Below the pieces are notes generated by a model, which saw only the letters and a list, made by a program, of their open reading frames with translations, was not told the DNA's origin and did not search any database. A stretch of DNA of 64,000 nucleotides, taken from assembly GCA_932294295.1 (NCBI GenBank), contig OW028573.1, forward strand, positions 1,436,001 to 1,500,000. Reading direction: 5' to 3'. The position numbers and the translations under genes were made by a program. This DNA is from Alitta virens (lineage: Eukaryota > Annelida > Polychaeta > Phyllodocida > Nereididae). Of this stretch, positions 1 through 12,354 are shown one piece after another. The number at the start of each line of letters is the position of its first letter. Position 1 is the first letter of the stretch.

Positions 1-158
1 GCAAATTCATTCATCAGGAAGACAAACCTTTAAAAATCCAGAATCACTTGGACACTTTTTGGACAGTGAAAGACTGCACTCCAGCTGAGAAGCATCTGCA
101 ATCATTAGGTGTCAATTATTATGATGATGAAGAAAATAAAAAGCATTTTATAATTTGA
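1..158 (+). CDS. C-terminal exon of an unrecognised protein (partial)
   Basis: An open frame enters from the left edge (codons from base 3) and ends at TGA 156-158, giving 51 residues. The composition is protein-like: an amphipathic stretch with a Trp (HLDTFWTVKDCTPAEKHLQ), then an acidic tail with YYDDEEN and a basic end KKHFII. An ATTAAA polyadenylation-type hexamer lies at 282-287, about 125 bases past the stop, as expected for a last exon. The upstream exons are outside the window, so the start and the splice acceptor cannot be seen. I do not recognise the family and assign no function. It could also be a chance frame, but the codon pattern and the nearby poly(A) signal argue for a real terminal exon. 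Confidence 0.5.
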   Translation, partial: KFIHQEDKPLKIQNHLDTFWTVKDCTPAEKHLQSLGVNYYDDEENKKHFII

Positions 159-1906
159 TAAGCTGGTTTTGGCACTTGAGCTATGTTAGGACCTCCTCTA
201 TTCAAATGTATAAGACTGTTTTGCTTGTTTCCACAACTGAGTACACAATGTCAAATATTCCAGAAATAAGGCCACATCAATATTAAAGCCTCTTCAGTGG
301 TTTTTCATCGTATGTCTGACCAAAAGACTCAAAAGAGGATAAAATATTGACAGCATAATAAACATTTACAGTGATAAGTGCAAAATTATTATATGATATA
401 GTTGAGCTACTATACACTGCCCTACAAAAACATATGACCGCTTAGTATATTGTGTATAATATTTTGTACCACTCACTGGTGCAATTTAGCATCAGGTACG
501 CTGTGGTACAAATCCTCATATACAATGATTGGCTATTGTTTATAGGCATTCAGAAAGTGGGCGTGGCCAGAAGCAACGTAGTGAGCATCAAGCCAGAAAT
601 TCAGAGAATGCAGGCAATTCTCCCTATCTGACTTGCTTGTACGTTTTATTTATTATCTAAGTCAGTTTTCATAAGATTTTTAATTTTCAAACATTTCCTC
701 AAAGCCAAGGTAGTTATCTGTCTAGAGCTAGACAACTTCTGCTATACGATGCTACCTGCCACTAAAAGAAATGTCCAGCTGTAGCTGGCTACTCAAAGCC
801 AGACCTAAAAGTACATGCAGCACCATCTGGCGTAGAAGTTGAGAGTTACACATCCTTGTTATTTCTTTTTTTCAGTCGTGGTAGGTGTAAGCTGAATATA
901 AGCTAGGAGTAGACAGAAGCGGCTGTCGCATGTACCATTATATAATTGTATAATGCCTACTTCGGATGCCACTCCTTTGAGAATATCACAAACAGTGCCC
1001 CTTGTGCACTTGGGAGCCCTGTCTAGTTTATATCATACAGAATGCCTTAAGCTTTTTGGAGTTGGCTGTATATTTGATATAGCACAATATATCTAGCATA
1101 GTATCCAGTTGTATGATTTATTTGTGCAAAACTTGTAGAATTCAATCATACGTAATTAATGTTTCTTGGTCATGCAATATTGCAATACGAATTGTGAACA
1201 ATATCTCAGACGTTGCATTTTAGACGTTGCAAATGCAATACGCCTACAGACTAGTACTCTTTTCATTTATCATGTACATTGTCCATGGAGAAAGAGGAAG
1301 GTATACCACACTGGCTTAATGTCGACTCAAAGAAACCAATGCTTTTTATTTTGCTTGTCCCTACGTTATATGACTGCCAATGGTTGTAGTTTGTGTATTT
1401 TCGGCAAGCTCGACGTCGAACAGACGTCGGGCCAAGGATTGGCCAACTTAATAGATAGATAGATAGATAGATATGGGAAGAGCAGCCCTCTAAGGCAAGT
1501 TCTTGCCGCTTGTGGGGTGTGATTAAACAGGGTTATTTGTGGCTGAAACTGTTTCAAGTCAAGTCAACTATATAACCCCCTGCATTTACTTTCATGTATG
1601 CAGTATTTTTTTTAAGTGCAGTCATAGCGTGTCGTCTCTGGCTCTTGTCCATGGATAGACTCCATACAGCTAAGTATTCTATGGGTTTGGGGGACTTCGT
1701 AGTAAATCGGGAGTAACTGCTCTGTCATTTCAATCTGGTCTCGTAGTTGAGAGTAAACAGCAGAAAGAACCAGGGCGGAACGTCCCGAATTACATGCATA
1801 AACTACAAGATGTCACACATGGGTGAATAAACAAATCAGACATGCTCAACTGGGAAACTACACATAGTCAAGGACTCCATGACATAAGCTGGGCTGGATA
1901 GAGGAC
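159..1906. other. Intergenic, upstream of the receptor gene
   Basis: No convincing coding exon is seen. A (TAGA)n microsatellite lies at about 1450-1474. It is followed by a short 'gcagccctc' segment resembling the end of the second SINE family found at 50.9 kb, suggesting a small remnant of that family. The promoter of the receptor gene should lie here, but no clear TATA box was identified. Confidence 0.5.
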
Positions 1907-4900
1907 ATGGGGCAAGCTGTGAAATATATCAGTGTCATTTACCTGCTTATAGGAGGCATTATATCTGGTAGTGCCAATACCACCAAAGATGGTGAGTATG
2001 TATTTGAGTGTTATTAAAATGTATCAAGATATAAAGTGTATTTTTCACTTAACTCCAAGGTATACTGCCTGTCCATAAAAAGTTTCAGTGCCGTGATTCT
2101 AATATTAATGTGCTACCCTACGCTCAACACCTGAGTAAACAGGAAATCTGATGCACAGTTAGTGTAGGATGAAAAATGTTTCTGCATTCATTCATCTTGT
2201 GGGTGCTTATACCTTAAACTGTGGAGACTGGTTTATCCAAGCTTTGATATTTAACTTATAACTATGCTATGAATAAACACAGATATGTCACTTTGTAACT
2301 TAATTAGTACTTTAGGGAAATAGGCCGGTAAATGTACCATGTTTCGACACCCTTATGACCTTTTTGCCATTATATAGTCACTGCTCTAAGTGACACTAAG
2401 GAATTCAGATATGCATGCTATGTTTTTTATTTAAAATTTGCCTATCTCAGTGAATCAGCCAAATTTTTATAATTTAGTGTTTATGTTAAAACGTGGAAAT
2501 TGCCCCTTTTTCGACACTCTCTGTCTAGAAGAAATAATTTCCTATTCCTAACTTTTCTGGTCAAGCCTAAGTTGGATGGCTGTTTCAATCATCATCTCAT
2601 TGCCATGGTCTCTGCCTGTCCTAATTAGCCCATCATGTGCAGAAATACAGGGACGTAGAGCCCCAATCCACCCACCACCTATTCTTAACTTTACACAGAA
2701 AATTCATTTAAACAGTAATCCATTGCAGTTGAAATTATGCATATTTGTGACTTGTGATGTGACCTTAAAAAACCAAAAGGTCATGGTTTAAAGTACATCC
2801 TATCAATACATTTGATGAACCAAAAATTCAAAGAATTATGATACCTGCATCATGTAAAACAATTTGCTCACTGCCTGCCCCTGTGCACTGAATCCCAGTA
2901 GGAAGGTAAAGCAAGAAGAAGAGGAGGGTACAGGAATAAATCATAACCAACTAACTTAATTAAAAATTATATCCAACAGGACGTCAAATATAAAGCACCC
3001 TGGTGTGGAAATTAAGGCATGTAGTGTCGAAATTGGCTGCAACAGACATGGCAGAATAAACCTTTTCATCACAAAAAAAAACAGTCACAAAACGTTTACA
3101 AAATTAACAACTTAAAAAAAACTCCATTGAATCAGTAATTATTGGTGATCTTGACTGCTTCAGTGTTTTCAGAATTCCTGAACAATATCAATACAGAGGT
3201 TGATCTAAACATGCTTTTTTTTTGGTCGCTCCTCCAAAATATTATCCTCTCTGCTCGTGGAAAATGGCTTATTGCTCGTGGAAAATGGCTTATTGCTCGT
3301 GGAAAATGGCTTATTGCTTGTGGAGAATGGCTTATTTATGTATTTTTCTGCTGATTTAGAATTTCATATTTATGGTGGTCGCAAACTCCCATTGGATTAG
3401 CCAAACAATTTCTACTAAATACTTTAATGATCGCCAATTTCAAACATTCAAAATTACATAGCAGACATGAAAAATCCATTGGCGTCCCAAATAATTTATT
3501 GCAGAGTATAGACTTGCCAACAAATTTGTTCATTCTGAGTACTGCAATCTGTATGTTTACTTACATAAGTCTGTTTCTTCTGAATGGAGTTAAAATTTAG
3601 GTTCCAGTTCTGCTTTTTTGAAACATATTAGTTTTAGATTTGAATAATGTGGGTGCGGTGTATTTACAATGTTTGTGAGAGTGTTTGTTCCACTCATGAA
3701 TGTGGGTTGTCCGTTCAGTTTGCACATGCTTTGTCTGTGGATCTTGGGTTCCAATTCCACAGTGAATTTACGTAATTTCTTGCTGCCTACATGAGGTAAA
3801 TTTACTAGTTTTCATGCAGTGTTGTGATTGCTGCTTCCTTCAAGAAAATTACATGGAATTCTTGCAGGCTTGTAATTAAACCAGGGTGTAATTAAACCAT
3901 GGAACTGTATATAGTCTCAGTGCGACTGGTCTGAAGTTTGTATTTATTCTTTACAGAAATAAATAACGTAGCTGCCGAGAAGTCCCTGATAAAGGAAATC
4001 TTGGCTAAGCTGGAGGGCAGTCAGTATGTCAGGCCTGTTGTTTCCAGGAATGACACAGTCATGGTGCGATTTGGCCTCACCCCGATCAATATTGTTTCTG
4101 TTGTGAGTATATGGAATTCAATTACATTAAAAATAACCACCTTTTGTGGCTGCTTTAATGTTCTTTTCAAGCCGGCAGTTGCAACAAAGTCAGTTATGGC
4201 GTCAAAAAGTACAGTTGGCAAATTATTAGCAACACTGAACTGAATTCTGAAATCAGTAAGAAGCCTTGTTGATTCCTAATAATAAGGTCCCAGCTTCCAA
4301 AAAGGGACGATAAGATGATATTAATACCATGGTACTGTAACTATATAATAATATAAAGGGTGTATCATCAAAACATTCGAAGTAGCTTCTGAATTTTTCA
4401 AAAACTTGTTCAGAAGAATAATAAAAAAATAAAAAAACATAGAAAAACAATTTAACTTCCCTATTGCGTTGTTATAACAATAAATCCCATTCCTTAATGC
4501 TGTAGTTATTATAATTATACTGTGACATGACATCATCAGTGATTAACTTTGTTATTCATATGATTAATATATTATAATATTCTTTAATTATTTTGTGAAG
4601 GACGTAGAAAGTTCAACAGTGGTTCTGAATAGCTGGAACAGCATGGTGAGTTGCACTGTATTTCTTTCGACTAGTAAATGACTTAAAGACAATATTCTTG
4701 CTTATTTTTAAAACAATTGTCTTGTACATAACTTCCCAGTCTTGGAAGGACGAATCCTTATCTTGGGATCCTCAGAAATATGATGGGGTAACGAGCATCA
4801 GGTTGCCTGCTTCAGAACTCTGGACTCCTGACATTCACCTCTACAATAAGTACGTAACACTGTTGACCAGTTAACTGACCAGTTAAATGACCTGTCACTA

Positions 4901-7900
4901 TTACAATCGTGAAATGTGAGGACTGCCTGGCTGCTGGCCCACTCCCAAACAGGCAGTAGACATGTGACTTTGTTGTGATTAGAGTTTCGCGTGTGACTGG
5001 TAATATCTGACACTCATAATATCACTCAGTGCATGTAGACCTGTTGCTTGATTCATGTATCTCCATGTTAATGTCATAGAAATTAATTACAGGCCTATTA
5101 TCCCATTAAGTTAGCTTGTAAAATCAGATCTCTTCACAACAGCAAGTGATTGTCCAATATTGTATTATATTGGATTGGTAGTAAGTGATTGTCCAATATT
5201 TTATTATATTGGATTGGTAAAGTTATATCGGAGAATATATTGTACATGAAAGTTATATTGGACAGAAAAAGGCTATATTGAATCCCTTGCAGTGTGACTG
5301 TTCCATTGTGAATTTCAATAAAACTTATAAAGCGCTTTCTATGATTAAAAACCTTTGGAGGTGCTGAATATGAATAAAATATAAATAAAATAAAATGTAA
5401 GATTAAAATTAATTAGTTAATTGATATATATCCATCAGAGGAAATTAGAATGAACTTGGCTTTTCTAGTCACATGTAATGTTCATTTCACGGGAGAATAT
5501 TATGTAACAAATGGTGGATGGAAAGGTCGTCCAATATAGAGTTCATTGGATTATATTGGCCACCGTTGGAACAAGATCGTATCAACATCACTGATGTCTC
5601 ACCGAGTTGGAATGATCTGTAATTGGACAAAGCATTAATTTATAGACTTGATCATCCAATTAAGGCTATATTGAATAGTGGATTTTCACGGAAGGTTCTC
5701 TGTATTTCCACCAGGTGGCTAAAACAGAATACTGCAATTCTATTGGTTGAAAAAGTTCCCGCCCTTTGTTGTGATTGGCTGAAGCAAAGTGCATCCAAGC
5801 AGCAGTATTAATAGTGCATTTTAATGTATATTTGACACTTTATCATTTAGTTGATGTTTGTTATTTTTCTGAGAAAGTTATATTTATGGAATCAGTTAGT
5901 TATTACCAACTGTGTCTGAAAAGCAAAATGAGTAATAAGAGGAGAGGAAGGACTTACGTCCTGCTGAATTCAGGGCTGTTCAGTGAAAAGACTCTATTCC
6001 TTGTCATCCGCTATTAATATCAATTATGTTTATTGCAGTGCTGGTGTGGATGAGACCTACAGAACCAAGCACCTCATCGTAATCAACCATGACGGAGGAA
6101 TCTCCTGGGTGGATGAAATGAGGCTGGTGGCTTTGTGTGAAATGCAGATTCTGCACTTTCCATTTGACACCCAAAAATGTGTTCTGCGATTTGGTTCGTG
6201 GTCATATTATGGCAGCGAGGTATGATTCATTTGAACAATCAGTCAGCTGTCAGATCAAATCATCAATGGTGCAGATTGGACTATAATATACATGTAGATA
6301 TGATATGATATGATATGATATGATATGATATGATATGATATGATATGATATTTAATATAATGTAACTTTAGTCAAATATAGCTGTTTAACGAACTTACCC
6401 AATTTTGATGCCTAGTTTCATAATGAAACATTTGATCTTATATCACATTTCAAAATCTATTGTACCTTACTCTGTTTATGAGGTAGACAGTACAACCCAT
6501 ACCTCACCCCACCGAGGTTCAATGGGTACTTGGATACAGGCAACCACAGTGATGGCGCTGGTGTGAGCTCCTAAGCCATTTTGGTTGACCCCATGTTGAA
6601 GCCTGAATATTCCCCAAAGGAGTTGAGAATCAGTTGAGCATGCACCATGTACAGGCAGACTTTAAAACCAAATCATTGACATTTCTGTTCCATTCTAGGT
6701 GGACATTGACCCCCAAGATGTCACACTGTTCCATTTTGTCCAGCACAGGGAGTGGAGCATGTCTGTGCAAAAGCCCAAGAGGAACACAGTCACATACGAG
6801 TGCTGCCCCGGCTTCTTTGTGGATGTCACTTACGAGTTTATTCTGAAAAGACATTCCCAATACTTTCAATGCGTTTTCGTTGCTCCTGCAGTAATGCTTG
6901 CCTTTCTCACTCCTGCTCTCTTTGTCATGGACCATCGGGACAAGTTCACAATTGGTAAGTGAGTCGTAAGTCTTAAGTTTATTTCGCCTAAAAATTGTGA
7001 TGCGGTGTATTCGCTGAACGTGTTTGTGTTTGTAGAACCTGAGAAGATATTTGATAAGATAAAGGTCTGGTTATTGCAAGATTTCTAGATTTCGCTCAAC
7101 TGGTGACAAATGCAGCTAACCCAAAGTTGTCTTTTATTTTTAATATCAATTTTTATTTTTAAACATGAAGAAACGCACTATAAAGAAGAATTTTTTTTAT
7201 TTTTTGGTGAATTAAATTAAGTTTACTTTCTGGCATAGTCACTGTACTGTTTATATTTTGTAGGAGCTGGGATGATTGTCAGTCTAACCATTTTAATGGA
7301 AATGTTGGATGAGCAGGTGCCAGGAACACATTTTGACGTTCCAATATTAGGTTTGTTGACAACAAGATGTTCTCATATAAACTGCTGTGTATTGTAGTAA
7401 GGAACGTGCACCTTCCATTTTATAAATCTTTGATAAGGAAATTAACTTCAAGGACCTTGCACCTTTGAAGATTTGGCATGGGGTCCAGCCACCATATTCA
7501 AATAAATACCATTCCAAAAAAGTTATTTTACAGCAAAATTTCATAGACTTGGAACCACCAGAGGACGTTATGTAAACGCAGGACTCCTATTTTACCAAAT
7601 GCAGTCCCTCAACCAATAGGAATCCTGGATTCACATGACGTCCTCTGGTGTTTAGTTTCCAAGTCTATGAAATTTACTGTAACTGTCAATTTGGCCTCGG
7701 TCAAATTGCGCAATTTAGAAAACAAACTACATATCTTGTCGGCTTAATAAGAATATCCATTAAGTCTGTGTATATATTCATGAAAAAGTTGTATGACTCA
7801 TTTGCCTCATTGCTAGTGTTAGTATTTGGTTTATGGACATGTTTCAGCACGATATTACACAGGATTATTCGGGATGGTGTGTCTGGCTCTTATACTTGCA

Positions 7901-9042
7901 ACCATAACGTCCAACATGAGACAAAAGGCATCTTTAGGGACCCAGCCTCCAAATTTCCTTATACTGGTAAACATTTTTTCTCCATATTTCGATTGTAGGC
8001 TTGCATAAGAATGAGGGATTTATAGCGATTTGTTTTATTTTTTGTTGAGTAAACAGCATGATGGGTCAAGTTCCTGTGCTAAACTGTACCATAGACTAGG
8101 CCATTCACAATGACTCTCCAGAGCCCTGGAAGCTAGAGGGTGGGGGCCCAGCTCAGAGGTAGCGCTCTGGGCTTCCAACCGCTGGGTCCTGGGTTCGATT
8201 CCCAGTCGAGCCTACGTTGGATGGCTGTTTCATCCTTCATCTCATTGCCATGGTCCCTGCCTGTCCTAATTAGCCCATCAGGTGCAGAAATACAGGATGT
8301 AAAGCCCTAATCACCCACCCACCGACCGTGGAAGCTAAATTCACATGACTTCACATGTGAGTACAGGACTCTTATTGGTTGAGGGATTGCTTTAACCAAT
8401 GAGAGTCCTGGATTCACATGACGTCCGCTGGAGTTAAGCATAAAAGTCCGAGAGATTTCCAAATCATCACAGGGAATTTTTAGCCTGTGAAGGCTGTTTG
8501 CAAACCATGTAGTTTGCTTTTTTGTCCACAAATTGACTTCAAAAATCGTTTAATTTAATTTGTTTTCTTATTGGTGGATTACCAAATATATGTTAAGCTG
8601 GGTACACTGAGATGTCACTAAACAAATATCTGGTTTTTGCTGCACTTTGTTGCATTCGCTGTAACAAGAACATACCATGTCACTAGATGCTTACATATGT
8701 TACACTTGCACGTGACAAATACAGGTTGATTCATCACACTCTTCTCGTTGATTTCAGTGCCTTGTGACTGCTTTGGGCAAACTGGTCTGTGTACGTCCAT
8801 CTGACTACAGGTTACTTATCAGGCCGTCCATCTTGGCCATGAAGCAGGAGGGCACTTCAGTGGACAGTGGTCAAGATGAAGGTCCAGTGTTTGACATGTC
8901 AGACAGACAGACGATGGTCCGTAGCCCTCCTAAAAACAAATCTCACATGTGGACTGTTATGGCTATTGTACTTGACAGGATCTTTTTTCTTGTTTACACC
9001 ATAGGACTCATTGTCTTCACTGTGACTCTCATTTGTCGTTGA
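1907..9042 (+). CDS. Nicotinic acetylcholine receptor alpha-type subunit (Cys-loop ligand-gated ion channel)
   Basis: Nine exons with matching phases: 1907-1991, 3957-4102, 4601-4645, 4740-4849, 6039-6219, 6699-6954, 7264-7350, 7848-7966, 8758-9042 (437 aa). Seen: signal peptide (1-23); W-x-PD motif (ELWTPDIHLYNN); a Cys-loop with exactly 13 residues between C162 and C176 and an internal FPFD; loop B Trp (FGSWSYYG); vicinal cysteines C224-C225 in YECCPG, the hallmark of alpha subunits; TM1 about 245-266, TM2 275-292, TM3 306-326, TM4 409-434 (LDRIFF). The TM3-TM4 loop is short (about 80 residues). The family forms pentameric acetylcholine-gated channels in the plasma membrane; ligand and ion selectivity here are inferred. 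Odd points: TM2 has Asp at -1', Val at 9' (usually Leu) and Glu at 16', and the last loop C tyrosine is Phe (F229). Introns 1, 4, 5, 7 and 8 contain repeats. Confidence 0.93.
2559..2678 (+). mobile_element. SINE family 1, 5'-truncated copy (intron 1)
   Basis: This copy lacks the tRNA-like head and retains the body: 'gcctaagttggatggctgtt', 'ctcattgccatggt', 'cctaattagcccatca', 'gcagaaatacag' and a CCACC-rich end. The body is shared with the copies at 8.1, 16.9, 25.4, 44.0, 48.0 and 49.1 kb. It lies in intron 1 of the receptor gene. Confidence 0.85.
3253..3336. repeat. 21-bp tandem repeat, four units
   Basis: The unit GCTCGTGGAAAATGGCTTATT (21 bp) occurs four times in tandem; the first three are identical and the last differs at two bases. 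It lies in intron 1 of the receptor gene. Because 21 is a multiple of three it creates a periodic open frame, but there is no sign that this is translated. Confidence 0.95.
5143..5830. repeat. Unclassified repeat with duplicated 'tccaatat/atattgga' segments (intron 4)
   Basis: A roughly 38-bp segment containing 'agtgattgtccaatatt' and 'attatattggattggta' is present twice in tandem (about 5143-5220). Further inverted and direct copies of 'tccaatat', 'ttatattgg' and 'aggctatattgaa' recur to about 5680. This looks like a decayed transposable element in intron 4. No open transposase frame or clear terminal repeats were found. Confidence 0.5.
6297..6352. repeat. (TGATA)n microsatellite
   Basis: About ten perfect TGATA pentamers in intron 5 of the receptor gene, just after the Cys-loop exon. 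Confidence 0.97.
7531..7680. mobile_element. Palindromic MITE, family P (intron 7)
   Basis: The two halves are near-perfect inverted complements. The left end reads 'atttcatagacttggaa..ccagaggacgt' and the right end reads 'acgtcctctgg..ttccaagtctatgaaat'. The whole 150-bp segment can fold on itself. Related copies are at 8.1-8.46, 48.36-48.49 and 49.34-49.46 kb. It sits between the TM2 and TM3 exons of the receptor and does not disturb the splice sites. Confidence 0.85.
8100..8462. mobile_element. Palindromic MITE, family P, interrupted by a SINE (intron 8)
   Basis: Segments flanking the SINE at 8138-8325 form a second family P copy. Shared elements are 'aggactcttattggttgag' and 'gagtcctggattcacatgacgtcc', in inverted relation. 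The central inverted 'ccaatgagagtcc / ggactcttattgg' pairs as in the 7.5-kb copy. The SINE therefore inserted into an older MITE inside intron 8. Confidence 0.75.
8138..8325 (+). mobile_element. SINE family 1, full-length tRNA-derived copy
   Basis: The tRNA-like head has an A-box-like 'tagctca..ggtagcgc' pattern ('cagctcagaggtagcgctc'), the loop-like 'cttccaa', and a B-box 'gggttcgattccc'. These are internal RNA polymerase III promoter elements. The common body and a CACCC-rich tail follow. A 9-bp target-site duplication, TGGAAGCTA, is present at 8127-8135 and 8329-8337, showing insertion by retrotransposition. Confidence 0.92.
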
Positions 9043-9346
9043 TTAATTGGTTATTAATAATTAATAAGAGGTGTATTCATAACGTAATGATTTTCCCGAA
9101 TTTCTGCTGCTGGAGTCAATTTTAAGCTGATAATTTTAAGTTATTATTTCCTGTAGTAATGTTCACTTTGGCAGTGACACAAGACATCTGTTCCTTGATG
9201 CTGTAAAGTATGTCCTATTCTCTGACACAATGGGTATACTGAGATATCCATGATGTATTTTCTACAAATTTATGTATAGGGTCTAATAATATTGCTAACT
9301 GCTCTTCAAAGATGGAGCTGTGTATTATTGTCTAAATACGAAAGTG

Positions 9347-9790
9347 CTCTGGTGCTGTGCTCTGGGGCTGTGCTCTGGTGCTGTGCTCTGGTGCTATGCT
9401 CTAGGGACTGTGCTCTGGTGCTGTGCTCTGGTGCTGTGCACTGGGGCTATGCTCTAGGGACTGTGCTCTGGGGCTGTGCTCTGGTGCAATGCTCTGGGGC
9501 TGTGCTGGGGGGGGGATGTGCTCTGGGGCTGTGCTCTGGAGGGCTGTGCTCTGGGGCTATGCTCTGGTGCTGTGCTCTGGGTGCTGTGCCCTGGGGCTGT
9601 GCTCTGGGACTGTGCACTGGGGCGGTGCTCTGGGGCTGTGCTCTGGTGCTGTGCACTGGGGCTATGCTATAGGGACTGTGCTCTGGGTGCTGTGCCCTGG
9701 GGCTGTGCTCTGGGGCTATGCTCTGGTGCTGTGCTCTGGGTGCTGTGCCCTGGGACTGTGCTCATGGGCTGTGCTCTGGTGCTTTTATTG
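9347..9790. repeat. 13-bp minisatellite downstream of the receptor gene
   Basis: About 30 degenerate copies of a 13-bp unit CTCTGGGGCTGTG, with variants GGTGC, AGGGAC and GGGTGC, in one orientation. Since 13 is not a multiple of three, all three frames read through with the same periodic Ala-Leu-Cys-Ser-Gly pattern, so the overlapping long frames here are artefacts of the repeat. A run of nine G occurs at 9507-9515. It lies 300 bp past the receptor stop and may be within its 3' UTR. Confidence 0.95.
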
Positions 9791-10449
9791 TTGGGGCACT
9801 GGATTTTTATTAAGTATGGACATTGGGCCGTCGTGGCGTGTTATCTGGGGTAGCTATACTGAAAAATCAGTCAGGGTAATCAATCCTTGCAAACTGAAAT
9901 CGTATCAAGAATGAGTAATTTATGACACTGTATTGTAGTGGTCCTGGTGTGAGCAGAATGTTGCCCTCGCACCAGAGAATGAACTATGTTACTATAGTTA
10001 ACATTCTAACATTGCCAGAAAGTTAGCATGGAATGTTCGAAAAATATTTAAACATGGGCATAATTTGAATCTATATTGATAATAAATGTTTTTGAGCAAA
10101 AACACCGTCTTGTTTTTATATGTTGAAAATGTCCAGTGTTCACATACAACCCGTAATTCATTAAGACATTAATACATTTCAAGTAAAAATCGTACAAATG
10201 GTTCTAAATAGCACCTTTTAGATGTCTGTAGTTTCATGAACAGACGACAGGTGAGGCTTCCTTGAACATATTGGCACTAGCGCCATCTAGTGATCATGAG
10301 CTGCTGAAATACTTGCTACTCATCCAAATAGTCAAAATATTCCAAAATATGTGTCTGAGCGAAAACATAAATAGATCCTATCAAATTATCCAAGTCGGCT
10401 CGCCAAATATTTTTATTTCAATGATTTCAATTATTAAAAGAATAAAGAA
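9791..10449. other. Non-coding, no features recognised
   Basis: AT-rich sequence with no exon-like frame or repeat that I could classify. An AATAAA occurs at about 10081, too far from the receptor stop to assign with confidence. Confidence 0.4.
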
Positions 10450-10453
10450 TTAA

Positions 10454-12354
10454 AGGGGAACTAACCCCTTTTGCACTTTACCTCTCAGATGTTAGCGTGG
10501 GTCCATAGAAACACATCCCCGATATTCATAACTTGTATATATGCCCTGGTAATGAAATATCCTGCATTTATTAGCTCCGTTTTGTGAACTACGGAGGCCG
10601 CCATTTTCTACTTTCCCGGGTGTTTTGTTCTCGCCGGAAATACGTCACTGTTGTACTTAGGTCAAAGGCAATGAGTGCCAAGTGCAATCCAATTGCTTGA
10701 CTATAGGTTAGCAGTGTCAGAAACAGGCAAAATGTGTTAATTGCAATTGAAATAAGAGCATGTCACTGTCCTAACCAAGTGTCAAGTAAATTGCCATTAA
10801 ACAATTTGAGACTATGCAATTATAGATAAATGTAATGTAAATTGCACTATATAGTATAGTATAGAAGATAAATTTCTTTAAACAATACCACTGCAGTGCA
10901 TGAAAAATGTTTTAAGATATTTTATCTTCTTATGCTTGCTTTCAACTATTAAACTAAAGAAATTGAAAGTTAAACAAAACCAAGCTGTCAGAGCAATATT
11001 TAAATTAAACAGAAGAACCAGACTAATCCCATTTTATAAGAAAGCTGAGATACTTGTGTGAGAAGATCTAGTAGATTTGTCTCTGTTGGGTATTTCATAT
11101 AGGTATGTGAATGATACTCTGCCAAAACGTAATGCCAATTTATTTGAAATTCCATCGCATAACCTAGCAACTAGAAATAGAAACATTTTGCAAACACCTA
11201 TTCATACCTTTCAGCAGATTTATAATACCTTTGGCTGCATTTACCACAGCAATTAAGAAATGTAAATACTCAAATATAATTTGTAAAATCCTATTCAAAA
11301 TCACGTTTCAATCATAATTAGCATTATATATATATATATATATATTTTATTTTTTTCTTCTCTCTTTTCATTGAAAAATGCTGTTGATAATGCGAAATTA
11401 AGTCCATTGTTTATTTTTCTCGTTTTCTTGTTGCCTTGTTTTATATATTCTGTATTTTTGATTGAGTAAATTTTTTTTTTCTTTTATCTGGGGGCATCCA
11501 CCCTATGGGTTACTGTATATTGTTAAACACTCGGGTGTAGCCCCATTACCAGTCAGTTTTGTGATATTCCTATGTAACCCTAAGTTGTAAAATTGTATTT
11601 GCGGAGATTGGTGAATAAATAAACTCTAAAAACTCTATGCATGTATATAATATTTTGGTTTACATTGTATTAGATTTTAACATTATGTATTCTATCTATC
11701 TATCTATCTATCTAACTATCGAACTATGCACTTGTTAAACAATTAAAATCCATTTCTGCAGCAAATACGTTTTTTTTTAAAGAAAAAAAGTGTATTTATT
11801 TATAACAACTTGAATTTTAGCTTAGTCCGTCCTCCTCCCGCATGAGTTTTAAATATGTCTAGCAATGCATGCTTTCAAGTTGCATACAAATGAACAAGTA
11901 CAACTTGTTCATTAATATAATACATTCTGCCAATCTTGAGTTATGCCAAATACTAACACTAATTTTACTTAGTAAACTCCCGTGCTTGGGTAAAAAGTTG
12001 TATATAATCAAATGCTAATTATTATATACAAATTGTTCATTGCAATCATGCTGTATTCCAAAAACGTCTAATTAACTTCTTGTAGTTATGCTATATTGTT
12101 CTTCACTAAATTGCAATGAACTGGATTGCAATCTGTGCAGGATCGCACTTAGGACATAAGTGACGTCACGGCCTTGCGTGCCGTGCGCAATAATGGCGGC
12201 CCCCAGCGTTGTCGGGGGTGGTGCAAATTGCATGTTTATATAGGCTAAAATTCATACTAAACTCCTCTTTTGAACACTTTTTTTCGCGGCAATTGATATT
12301 TTAATATCTAATTGATCTTTTAAAATAAACATACTAATCTCCTTTAGTTCCCCT
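10454..12354. mobile_element. TTAA-flanked 1.9-kb inverted-repeat element
   Basis: The ends are inverted: AGGGGAACTAA at the left (from 10454) and TTAGTTCCCCT at the right (to 12354). Each is flanked by TTAA (10450-10453 and 12355-12358), the target duplication of piggyBac-type transposition. Subterminal arms show further inverted similarity: GGCCGCCATT, ACGTCAC and CTTAGG motifs at 10590-10700 versus 12110-12200. No transposase frame is present, so it is non-autonomous. A non-LTR remnant is nested inside. TTAA flanks could arise by chance, but the coincidence with perfect terminal repeats makes this call fairly firm. Confidence 0.75.
10951..11637 (+). mobile_element. CR1/jockey-like non-LTR retrotransposon 3' remnant
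   Basis: Frame from 10951 with one in-frame TGA reads NQAVRAIFKLNRRTRLIP..., then ...DLVDLSLLGISYRYVNDTLPK... and a 'TRNRN' motif. This is the usual C-terminal tail after the reverse transcriptase domain of CR1/jockey-type ORF2. An A-rich 3' end 'aataaactctaaaaactcta' follows. The remnant is 5'-truncated and nested in the TTAA element. Confidence 0.7.

Noticed and set aside
3142..3354. Frame encoding repeated ARGKWLI units
   Set aside because: Produced by a 21-bp tandem repeat within intron 1 of the receptor gene; no splice sites or homology.
7823..7966. Alternative longer exon 8 of the receptor using the acceptor at 7821-7822
   Set aside because: It gives phase 0, which does not join the phase 1 donor at 7350. 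The acceptor before 7848 gives the correct phase and a gapless TM2-TM3 alignment (VPILARYY).
9292..9914. Three overlapping long frames rich in Cys, Leu, Gly and Ala
   Set aside because: They are translations of the 13-bp minisatellite in successive frames; the shared periodic pattern in all frames shows they are a repeat artefact.
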